Below, piece after piece: positions 34,183 to 42,574 of a stretch of DNA of 64,000 nucleotides; within the stretch, counting starts at the first letter, position 1; the number at the start of each line of letters is the position of its first letter. The stretch covers positions 1-64,000 of the forward strand of contig NZ_NQMN01000001.1 in assembly GCF_002272945.1 (NCBI RefSeq), read 5' to 3'. The DNA is from Mycoplasmopsis agassizii (GTDB lineage: Bacteria; Bacillota_I; Bacilli_A; Mycoplasmatales; Metamycoplasmataceae). The translations under genes and the position numbers were made by a program. The notes under the pieces were generated by a model. The model ran no database searches, was not told the DNA's origin, and saw only the letters and a list, made by a program, of their open reading frames with translations.

Positions 34183-35136
34183 ATGAATACTGTTGCTGAG
34201 CTAATCAATGAATTAAAAAATTTAGAATTACCTATTGATGAAGGATTTAATGTTATTGAGTTTAAGGAATCATTTATTGGAAAAACAAAAGACAATGAAC
34301 TTGTTTTTGTATCTAAAAGTGAAAGCCATAATGGTCGTTCTATTTCTCAGAAAACCAACCATCTTTTATTGGGGATTAATAAGAAATATAAAGTGTATAA
34401 GGATAATAAGGCAATTGAAAAATATTTTAACATTGTAATTTGCTTTAGTCATGATGAAAATATTAGACTAGTTTTTTTGCAAATGATAAATGTATACATT
34501 GAAGAAAATAAGTTATCTAATACACCAATTAAAAATTTTTTTGATGCAATGAAAAGTTTATTTTCAGATAAAACAAAATTACCATATAACAGTCTTCAAG
34601 GATTATATGGAGAACTTTTGTTTATGCATTTTCTGAATGAAAATAGGATAGATATTACTAAATACTGACAATTTAAGGATAAAAGGACTTTTGATTTTTC
34701 ACTTTCTGATAAGCATAAAATTGAAATTAAAACCACAACAAGACAAGATCGAAAACATAATTTTAAGCATGAACAGCTAATGACTGACATATATGACACT
34801 TGAATTGTATCCATACTGCTTAGAAGAGATGATTCTGGATTATCTCTATACACATTAGCGGAAAAAATTAAAAATGAAAACCCTTCAAACTTTAGTTTGC
34901 ATATAAAAATAACTTCGTTACTTCAAAAAATCACTAATGAAGATTTGGAAGATATTAAATTTAATGAAAACTACTCACTTGAAAACATAGGTTATTACCG
35001 AGTTCATGATGTTCCAAAGTTCGAGGGAAAACAACCTGATGGTGTGACTAATGCTGAATACACTTCTGACCTATCAAATGTTTTGAAAAGAGATTTTGCG
35101 GAAATTAGAGAATGAATAGAAGAAAATCTTGACTAA
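34183..35136 (+). CDS. PD-(D/E)XK nuclease-like protein (DUF4420 type)
   Basis: A 317-residue protein. The core GLYGELLFMHFL (E144) followed by FDFSLSDKHKIEIKTTTR (D171, E181, K183) is a PD-(D/E)XK arrangement with D-x9-E-x-K. This family (PF14390-like) accompanies Z1 helicases and GHKL ATPases and is the likely DNA-cutting subunit of the system. GAAATAATA separates it from the upstream gene with almost no gap, so translation is coupled. The C-terminal 120 residues have no recognised motif. The operon ends here; the following 306 bases have no gene. Confidence 0.8.
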
Positions 35137-35326
35137 TAATTAAAATTTATTTTAATAAATACATTCTAGATTTAAATGAAAATTTAGATTTTTTGAGAAT
35201 TAAATAAGTTCTAACTTAAATTAATTTTATTAACAAAAAAATATATTTACTCATAAACAAGCATCTAAATATCTTAGTTTTAATTTAATATTAAATGAAC
35301 ATGTAACACTTATAGTTTATTATATA

Positions 35327-35346
35327 TTATATCATATATGATATAA
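35327..35346. promoter_or_regulatory. Perfect 20-base palindrome upstream of the LlaJI-type operon
   Basis: TTATATCATATATGATATAA is fully self-complementary, followed by GACA. It lies about 96 bases before the first methyltransferase start. A related sequence, TTATATCATATCTTATATGA followed by GACA, occurs at 41379 upstream of the solitary methyltransferase. A shared operator is plausible. The rest of the 35137-35442 gap is AT-rich. Confidence 0.5.
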
Positions 35347-35442
35347 GACAATCTAATTGTGTCAAGATCAGTATTAAAATAAGAAAATTTTAATAGGCTT
35401 AAATAAATTTTTAATATCACTATATATAAAGGGGTTTTTAAA

Positions 35443-36534
35443 ATGATTATTGAAAGATTTAACTACGAAAAAGAAAAACTTAGTGTGCTTGATTTATTTT
35501 GTGGTGCTGGTGGCTTAAGTTATGGATTTCATCTTGCTAATTTTAAAATATTTGGTGGTATCGATATCAATAATGATTCATTATTAACTCATAAGCATAA
35601 TTTTCCTGAAAGTGAGTTTCATTATTGTGGTGACATTTCAAAAATAAACGATTCTAAAATAGATGAAATTAAAAATAAAGTTGATGTAATTATTGGTGGT
35701 CCTCCGTGCCAAGGTTTTAGTAGCGCTAATAGATATGGTCATTTAAAAGATGACCCAAGAAACAAATTGTTTTTTGAGTATTTGCGCTTTGTTAAAATAA
35801 TTCAACCTAAAGCTTTCGTTATTGAAAATGTAGCAGGAATTTTGACAAAAGACAATGGTTTTGCAAAAAATCGTATTCTTGAAATAACAGAAGAATTAGG
35901 TTATCGGGTTACTTATAATGTTTTAAATGCTTCTGATTTTGGTGTTCCTCAAGTTAGAAGAAGAGCAGTATTTGTTGCGATTAGAAATGATCTAGATTTT
36001 GACTTTGACATAACTTCATTAAAGCCATATAAAACAAAATTTACTGTGTTCGATGCAATCGGTGATTTATTTGATTCAAATTTAGAAATGGAAAACGAAT
36101 TTCTAAATTACGTTAGAGATTTAGATGATTATAAACAAATTAAAAATCATGAAGAATCTAAGCACTCGAAAGCTGTCGTTGAAAGAATTAAACACGTTCC
36201 ACAAGGCGGAAACTGAAGAGATGTACCAGTTAACCTTTGAGAAACACAAAGAGATAACAGACACTCTTCAGCATACAAGAGACTAAATTTTAAAGAAGCT
36301 TCAATTACAATTGATACAGGTCACATGAATTATTTTCACCCTGTAAAAGATAGAGTTCCTACTGTTAGAGAATCAGCGAGACTACAAAGTTTCCCTGATA
36401 GTTTTGAATTTCTAGGTTCTAAAGTTTCACAATATAAACAAGTTGGCAATGCTGTGCCACCTTTATTAAGTTATGCAATAGCCAACCAATTAAGAAAACT
36501 ATTAATGGAGAAAATATGTCGGATTACAAAATAA
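35443..36534 (+). CDS. DNA cytosine-5 methyltransferase 1 of a LlaJI/BsuMI-type system
   Basis: A 363-residue C5-methyltransferase with motif I LDLFCGAGGLSYGF, motif IV GGPPCQGFSSAN (catalytic C89), ENVAGIL, VPQVRRRAVFVA, and the C-terminal VRESARLQSFPD plus QVGNAVPP. The next gene is a second C5 enzyme overlapping by 19 bases, and McrB-like and LlaJI-like genes follow. Two C5 methyltransferases are needed in LlaJI-type systems because the recognition site is asymmetric and each enzyme modifies one strand. The TAA-proximal sequence also contains AATGGAG, which serves the next gene as its ribosome binding site. Confidence 0.92.
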
Positions 36535-37589
36535 TTGATTTATTTAGTGGTGCTGGTGGTTTTTCTCTAGGTTTTGAAAATGCAGGATTTGAATCAATAT
36601 TAGCAATTGATAAATGAAATGATGCAATAGAAACTTATAACTTTAATAGAAATAAAAAAGTCGGTACAACTAGAGATATTTTTGATTTTACAAATGAAGA
36701 GATATTTAATTTAAATTCTAAGGGTGAAGTAGTAGGAATTATAGGTGGACCACCTTGCCAAGGGTTTTCAATGGTGGGTACTCGAGATGAAAAAGATGAG
36801 CGCAATACTTTATATTTACAGTTTGTTAGATTTGTAGAAATAATTAAACCTAAATTTTTTATTTTGGAAAATGTCAAAGGTTTATTAACAATGTCAAAGG
36901 GCTTTTTTAAAAAAGACATAGTTGAGAGATTCTCAAAACTTGGTTACAATGTAAATTATAAAATTCTAAAAGCTTCAAATTATGGAGTACCCCAATCGAG
37001 AGATAGGGTATTTTTCATCGGATTATTATCAGCAAGTTTTGCTGATAAATTTTTTGATTTTGATAAAATTATTAAAATGAAAGAGGTTTCTACGAAAGAT
37101 GCTTTATCAGATCTACCTGATCTAGATAACAATGAAGATCATACGACTTATGCAAGAAAACCTGAAAATCAATTTCAAAAAGAAATGCGCAAAAACTCAA
37201 AAAAAATTTTTAACAATGTTGTTACTAATCATACAAAGCAAACTATTGATATTATCAAGCAGGTTCCAGATGGTGGTAATATTATGTGTTTAGATCCAAA
37301 ATATTACTCTGTTAGAAATTATAAATCAGCATTTAAAAGAATGAATAGTAGTTTACCAAGTAGTACAATTGATTGTGGACACAGAAATTATTTTCACTAT
37401 TCACAAAATAGAGTACCTACTGCGCGAGAATCAGCAAGACTTCAAAGTTTTCCTGATAGATATATTTTTACAGGTAACAAATCAAGTCAATATACACAAG
37501 TAGGTAATGCAGTTCCACCTAGACTAGCTCAAGGGATTGCAAAAGCGATGATTTCTATTGTTTCGGGGGAAAATAATGAAAGTATTTAA
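36516..37589 (+). CDS. DNA cytosine-5 methyltransferase 2 of a LlaJI/BsuMI-type system
   Basis: A 357-residue C5-methyltransferase with IIDLFSGAGGFSLGF, IGGPPCQGFSMVG (catalytic C81), ENVKGLL, VPQSRDRVFFIG and ARESARLQSFPD with QVGNAVPPR. It resembles its upstream partner over the catalytic motifs but differs in the target recognition region. That fits methylation of the other strand of a non-palindromic site. The ATG at 36516 lies inside the end of methyltransferase 1, and the McrB-like gene starts 14 bases before this stop, so all four genes of the system are interlocked and co-translated. Confidence 0.92.
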
Positions 37590-39003
37590 AAGAAAAATTC
37601 ATAATTCACAGGCAAACTATTTTTTAGAAATTGTTCCCAATTTAGAAACCAAAGTTCAAGGTTCGTATAATTTAGATAAAGAACTAAAAAGTTATCTTGA
37701 AGATCACAATGCTCTAGTTGTTTCAGATATGAAACCATTTAATGAAAATCATTTTTTATACTCATTATCACCTGATTGAAAATTTAAAATAGATGAAAGT
37801 GTACTTTCAATAATTGGTGAAGAATATAAAAATTTAGATAATCAAATAATTTTTGCATCAACAAAAGATAGACATAGCAGATCTGAAAAATTTCAACTAA
37901 TGAAAACTTACTTTAAAGAAACTAACAAAAAGGAGTACGAATGGTTTCCTAAATTGTATGACCATAATATTGTTGGTTCTGAAATATCTATTGAAGTATG
38001 AGAAGAAAAAAACGAGATTATTATTATCACAACTATTCAGTCTTATAAAGAACTAGTACAAACGATGATTGATAAAAAAGTAAACAGTTCTATAGATTTT
38101 TTAAAGGGTGGAAAAAACGAAATTTATTATGATTCACCAGGATCTGGTAAAAGTTATTTTGTTAAACAGCATTACGAAAAGGATGAAAGCATTTTTTTCA
38201 GAACAACATTTCATCCTGAGTATACTAATTCAGATTTTGTTGGTCAAATAATACCTACACTAGATAGCGATAACGAAGTTGTTTATAAATTTAGCCCGGG
38301 TACATTTACGATTGCCTTAATTAATGCATTAAACAATCCTGATAGATCTGTTATATTAATTATTGAAGAGATAAATCGTGGAAATGCAGCAGCAATATTT
38401 GGAGATATATTTCAATTACTGGATAGAAATTCTGATGGTAGAAGTATTTATAGTATTAATAATGAAAATTTAGTTTTTTATATAAATAAGGAAAGGTCAT
38501 ATAAAATAGATAAGATTTTTATTCCTTCAAATTTATCGATAGTTGCAACAATGAATACTAGCGACCAGAATGTGTATCCTTTGGATACAGCATTTAAAAG
38601 AAGATGAAATTTAATTAAAATAAAAAATGATTTTAGTAACAATAATCATTTAGCTAATTTATTTGTTCCAAGCACAGACACAACTTGAAAAAAATTTGTG
38701 ACAACTATTAATAGTTACATAGTAAATAACCCTGAAAAACTAAATATATTTGGTGAAGATAAAACTATTGGTGTTTATTTTGTTAGCAAAAACGAATTGT
38801 CTAACATAGCTAATGATGAATCAGATGATGGAGTTAAAACTAATAAGTTATTTGCTGAGAAAGTGTTATTTTACATTTGAAATGACATTGCAAAACTTTC
38901 ACCTCTATTTTGATTCGAATCTGAATACAAAACATTTGATTCGGTATTAGAAGGATTTGCTGAAAAAGGTTTAGATATTTTTGTTGAGGGAATATTTAAA
39001 TAA
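37576..39003 (+). CDS. McrB-like AAA+ NTPase subunit of the LlaJI-type restriction enzyme
   Basis: A 475-residue protein with an N-terminal ~170-residue recognition-type region and an AAA+ domain. Walker A is DSPGSGKS (186-193), Walker B LIIEEINRGN (E264, E265), sensor 1 ATMNTSDQ (324-331) and an arginine-finger region FKRRW. The IEEINRGN and TMNTSDQ motifs are typical of McrB-family GTPases. It should assemble with the nuclease encoded next and drive translocation or cleavage. I chose the ATG at 37576, preceded by GGGGGA. The gene ends 3 bases before the nuclease gene. One Trp (YEWFPK) uses TGG. Confidence 0.88.
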
Positions 39004-39006
39004 AAA

Positions 39007-40272
39007 ATGAAAACGTTAGTTGAAGCATGTCGTAATTTCTCAGGAACTAAGGATGATCAATTTATAGGTGTAAAATTTGAACAAAATGATCTAGAAATTG
39101 TTTTTCCCTATGGTTATAGAATACCTAGAACAGAAAAAGATTGTAAGGAGAGTATTCGTTCATTAATTTCAACTTTTTCTTTATCTCAGGAAATGTTTGT
39201 AAACAATAAAACTATTTTGACAAATAATAAAAATCAGGAAGTAATTCCATTTTCTGATTTTTTCTGACTAATTTCTGATTATTTAAATAATGGTTCTTAC
39301 ATGAGTAGAACTACTAGCGAAAGAATAAACACAAAAGGTAAAATCAATTGAAAGAAAACCTTAAATTCAACAACAATGTTTTTTGGAAAAAAGTTGTTTT
39401 TCCAAAAAATTTTTGTTAATAAGAATAATTATTATAAATCTCAATTGACTGATATTCATATGCATTGTCTTAATATTTCTTTGTCATTTGTTGGATTTTT
39501 ATATCCAGGTGTTTATGCTAATAAAAGCAGTATTAATATAAATAGAAGTAATCTTGCTTACTACATTTCATTGATTAATAAAGAGATTAATTTAACTTTT
39601 ATAGACAGAAATTTACTTTTGTTAAACGCTTTAAAAAGAATTCTTTTATCATATTATGAAAAACTTGATGCGAAGGCATCTACTATTAAATATGGAGTTA
39701 GTTCATACGAAACTATTTGAGAGTCTCTTATTAAATACCATTTCAGTAACCAAAATGAAAGCAATTTTTATCCAAGTGCTAGCTGATATATTTTAAATAG
39801 AGAAAAATACAATGACTCACATCTTAGACCAGATACTATCATGAAACTTAATAATAGTCTTTATATTTTAGATGCTAAATATTACAAATTTGGCGTAAGC
39901 GATGACTTAAAAGATTTGCCACATACTGACTCTATTCAAAAGCAGATTACATATGGTGATTATGCATATAAAATGGATCATGAAACAAGTGAAATCTTTA
40001 ATGCTTTTTTAATGCCATTTGATAAAGAAAATAATTCATTTCATTTAAAAGTGGATGATATTTCAGTTATTGGTTATGCAAAATCAAACTGAAACTTAGA
40101 TAAGGAAGAATTGAATAATAAAGAGCTAAAACACAGAACAATTTTTGCAATTCTTTTAGATACTAAATTTATTATTGATTCATTTTGAAAAAGAAATCAA
40201 AATATTAAAAAACTATTAGTAAAGAAAGTTAAAAAGGCATACGAACTTTATTCAAGTAAATCTTATTTATAA
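39007..40272 (+). CDS. LlaJI/McrC-family restriction endonuclease subunit
   Basis: A 421-residue protein that follows the McrB-like gene by 3 bases. The catalytic core is RPDTIM (D276) and YILDAKYYKFG (D289, K291), a PD-(D/E)XK arrangement as in the McrC and LlaJI R2 nucleases. The first 250 residues are probably the McrB-binding and DNA-contacting part (CRNFSGTKDDQFIGVKF). With the two methyltransferases and the McrB-like protein it completes a four-gene system. All Trp codons read are UGA. A bidirectional terminator follows, shared with the convergent solitary methyltransferase. Confidence 0.85.
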
Positions 40273-40294
40273 AATCTCAAAATAACAACTAATA

Positions 40295-40325
40295 AAAATA
40301 GGCTTGCACTAACCAAGCCTATTTT
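40295..40325. terminator. Bidirectional terminator between convergent genes
   Basis: AAAATAGGCTTG pairs with CAAGCCTATTTT (12-base perfect stem). The A and T tracts serve either strand: the LlaJI-type operon on the plus strand and the methyltransferase on the minus strand, whose stop codon lies within the hairpin. Confidence 0.85.
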
Positions 40326-41284
40326 AAAACTTCTAAAATATTATTAGCAATTTGATTGATTACATTAACACAAACTGAATTACCTGCTTGTTTATACAAA
40401 CGTGAATCAGTTTGCTGTGGTAATTTAAAATCTGCTGGAAAACCTTGTGAGTTAAAACATTCACTAGGTGTCATTTTTCTAATACCATGTTTAGTTTTAA
40501 CTAAGGGAACATTATGACCGCCTTCACCCATATTAGCTGTTAAGGTAGGCACAACACCTGATTTATTTTTTCTAGCATATTTTCTTCTTCACTGATAAAC
40601 AGCATTTTGCTCATCCATTGCTTCTTCTAGTATTTTATGAATATCACCTTTATATTTATTAGGTGTATAGTAATATTTATCATCTAGTTTATTAGAAAAA
40701 TCAATCACATCCTCTAAGGTTTTAGTTAAAGCAATTGGCTTAGGAAAATTGAACTTTTCATAGTCTTTTTTATTTTTAAAAGCAACTATATAAATTCTTT
40801 CGCGGTTTTGAGGAGTGTTTCCATAGTCTTTGGCATTTAATACTTGATAATGATATTGATAACCTGCTTCTTCTAATTTAGCAAGCACAATTCTGAAGGT
40901 ATTACCTTTATCATGACTAACTAGATTCTTAACATTTTCTAGAAAAACAATTCGTGGCTTTTTACTATTAATGATTCTGATTAGCTCAAAAAAGACTTGT
41001 CCTCTGCCTTTTTCATCTAGAAAACCTTTTTGATAACCTGCAATTGAAAAAGCTTGACAAGGAAAACCACCTGTAATAATATCAACATTAGGAATATCTT
41101 CTGCTTTAACATTTTTAATGTCACGATCATCTACTTTTAAAGAAAAGTTTTTTTCAAAGGTTTTAACTGGATAAGGGTCAATTTCATTAGCATATACTGT
41201 TTTGAAAAAACCAGTTTTTTCAAAACCTAAATCAATTCCACCTACACCAGCAAAAAATGAAGCAATCGTAAATTTTTCTTTCAT
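40319..41284 (-). CDS. Solitary DNA cytosine-5 methyltransferase
   Basis: A 321-residue C5-methyltransferase with FFAGVGGIDLGFEK, GGFPCQAFSIAG (catalytic C76), ENVKNLVSHDKGN, TPQNRERIYIVA and TPSECFNSQGFP with QAGNSVCVNV. I start it at the ATG at 41284, which has AAAGGTGG 5 bases upstream; the in-frame GTG at 41293 lies within that site. No nuclease gene is coupled to it, so it may be an orphan used for regulation or for anti-restriction, or a remnant of a lost system. An unusual 30-base palindrome lies 47 bases upstream. The target sequence is unknown. Confidence 0.9.
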
Positions 41285-41330
41285 TTTAACCACCTTTTCC
41301 TAGTAAAAAAAATCATTATCAGTGTATAAC

Positions 41331-41360
41331 TTTGAAGAAAACAATATTGTTTTCTTCAAA
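41331..41360. repeat. Perfect 30-base palindrome upstream of the solitary methyltransferase
   Basis: TTTGAAGAAAACAAT (41331-41345) is exactly complementary to the next 15 bases. The dyad continues imperfectly outward (GTATAAC on the left, CGTATAC on the right) to about 44 bases. There is no T tract and no loop, so a protein-binding operator or cruciform is more likely than a terminator. Confidence 0.7.
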
Positions 41361-41378
41361 ACGTATACTAATAAATTT

Positions 41379-41403
41379 ATTATATCATATCTTATATGAG
41401 ACA
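41379..41403. promoter_or_regulatory. Degenerate palindrome similar to 35327-35346
   Basis: TTATATCATATCTTATATGA followed by GACA matches the perfect palindrome upstream of the LlaJI-type operon at most positions. It lies about 95 bases before the solitary methyltransferase start, the same distance as in the other case (96). Confidence 0.45.
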
Positions 41404-41455
41404 TTAATTTGCGTTTTTACTTTATGAAGTAAAGTAAAAATCTTGTTGAAATAGT

Positions 41456-41587
41456 ATGAAGAAAATAACTTGTTTAGCATTAAAAAATCTAGATGAGTTT
41501 ACTGATGTTGGATAAGAATTTTCAGAATGTTTACTAGCATTCAGCGAATTCAAAAGACTACTTCGTTATCCAGATTATGATCAATAA
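41456..41587 (+). pseudogene. Remnant of a small gene with an internal stop
   Basis: The frame reads MKKITCLALKNLDEFTDVG, a TAA (41513-41515), then EFSECLLAFSEFKRLLRYPD and a final TAA. The peptide after the stop looks like real, non-random protein, and a strong plus-strand terminator follows 13 bases later, which implies a gene once ended here. The family is not recognised. It could instead be non-coding DNA. Confidence 0.35.
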
Positions 41588-41599
41588 TTATTTTAAGGG

Positions 41600-41648
41600 T
41601 TAAAACTAAACAGGAAAAAAACTGTTTAGTTTTAATCTTTATTTTTTT
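41600..41648 (+). terminator. Plus-strand terminator after the gene remnant
   Basis: TAAAACTAAACAG (41601-41613) and CTGTTTAGTTTTA (41622-41634) form a 13-base stem, followed by ATCTTTATTTTTTTG. Confidence 0.75.
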
Positions 41649-41683
41649 GAAATAAAATACTCAAATCATTTTGATTTGAGTAT
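41648..41683 (-). terminator. Minus-strand terminator of the coiled-coil gene
   Basis: ATACTCAAATCA and TGATTTGAGTAT form the stem. It corresponds to the terminator at 187-220 after the paralogue at the left edge. Confidence 0.75.
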
Positions 41684-41689
41684 CTTTCA

Positions 41690-42472
41690 TTACTTTTTCT
41701 TAATTATTTCTAAAATTTCTTTTAACTGTTCAACAATTTCTTCGTTTTGTTTTTTTAAACCTTCGTTTTGAACTTCTAGTTTTTCTACCTTTGAATAAAG
41801 GTCTTTATTTTGTTCTTTAACTTCTTTAACTTGAACTTCAAGATTCTCTACTTTAGAATTTAACTTATTATTTTGTTCCTTTACTTCTTTAACTTGAACT
41901 TCAAGATTTTCTACTTTAGAATTTAACTTATTATTTTGCTCCTTTACTTCTTTAACTTGAACTTCAAGATTTTCTACCTTTGAATAAAGATCTTTATTTT
42001 GCTCCTTTACCTCATTAACCTGTACTTCAAGATTATCTACTTTATTTTCTAGGTTATCAAATTTTGTTTCAAGGTTATCTACTTTAGAATTGATTCCAAT
42101 GTTTTGCTTTTCAAGACCTTCCATTTTAGAATTGATTCCCATGTTCTGCACTCTTATTTCATTAATCTGTGCTCCTATTGATTTAATAATTCCATCTGCA
42201 GATTTTTGAATCTTATCCATAACTCATTTCTTATCAAAAGGTAAGCCATCTTCTTCTCAATCCCCACCACCTGGTGGTGGAAAAATTGGTCCAGGTGGAG
42301 TAATAATAATAGGTTTAGGGTCACCTTCCGCTTCAAAATGTAATTTTGCTCTCCCTGTTTTTTGATTGATATCAACTTTATGAATTGTTTCTTCCATATC
42401 GTGAGTTTCTTTTAAAGCCTTAAGTGTTTTAGTAGGTTGATCAGTAGTAATTTTGAATTTCTTGCTTTTCAT
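41690..42472 (-). CDS. Coiled-coil repeat protein with N-terminal domain and Pro-rich linker (260 aa)
   Basis: The N-terminal ~70 residues (MKSKKFKITTDQPTKTLK..ETHDMEETI) form a small predicted helix-and-strand domain, followed by a Pro/Gly hinge (ITPPGPIFPPPGGGDW). About 180 residues of coiled coil then follow, built from 21-residue units such as LEVQVKEVKEQNNKLNSKVEN. There is no signal peptide or membrane span. The 63-base DNA repeats encoding the coil could change copy number by slippage, lengthening or shortening the rod in 21-residue steps. The end of the gene is nearly identical to 1-180 on the other strand. The role is unknown; it may be a structural or scaffold protein. Confidence 0.85.
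41757..42020. repeat. Tandem 63-base repeats within the coiled-coil gene
   Basis: ACTTCTTTAACTTGAACTTC recurs at 41820, 41883 and 41946, spaced exactly 63 bases, with more diverged units on both sides. Each unit encodes 21 residues (three heptads), so copy-number change keeps the frame and the coil register. Confidence 0.8.
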
Positions 42473-42481
42473 AGTAGTTTA

Positions 42482-42487
42482 ATTATA
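42482..42487 (-). promoter_or_regulatory. -10 box TATAAT of the coiled-coil gene (leaderless)
   Basis: TATAAT on the minus strand ends 9 bases before the ATG at 42472, with no ribosome binding site between. The layout resembles the promoters of the genes at 519 and 876. Confidence 0.6.
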
Positions 42488-42534
42488 ACTAAAGAATATC
42501 ACCTTTAAAAAATTTTCAGTTTTTTCACATTTGA

Positions 42535-42566
42535 AATAAAAATTGGTTCGTGAAAATGAACCAATT
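42535..42566 (-). terminator. Terminator of hsdS
   Basis: On the minus strand AATTGGTTC pairs with GAACCAATT and is followed by TTTTATTTC. It lies 9 bases past the stop codon. Confidence 0.8.
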
Positions 42567-42574
42567 AGAGTGTT

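Noticed and set aside
41285-41293. GTG at 41293 as the start of the solitary methyltransferase
   Set aside because: It lies within the AAAGGTGG ribosome binding site of the ATG at 41284, and family homology begins after the latter.
41757-42020. 63-base repeats as a CRISPR array
   Set aside because: The repeats are contiguous with no unique spacers, and encode a heptad coiled coil in frame.
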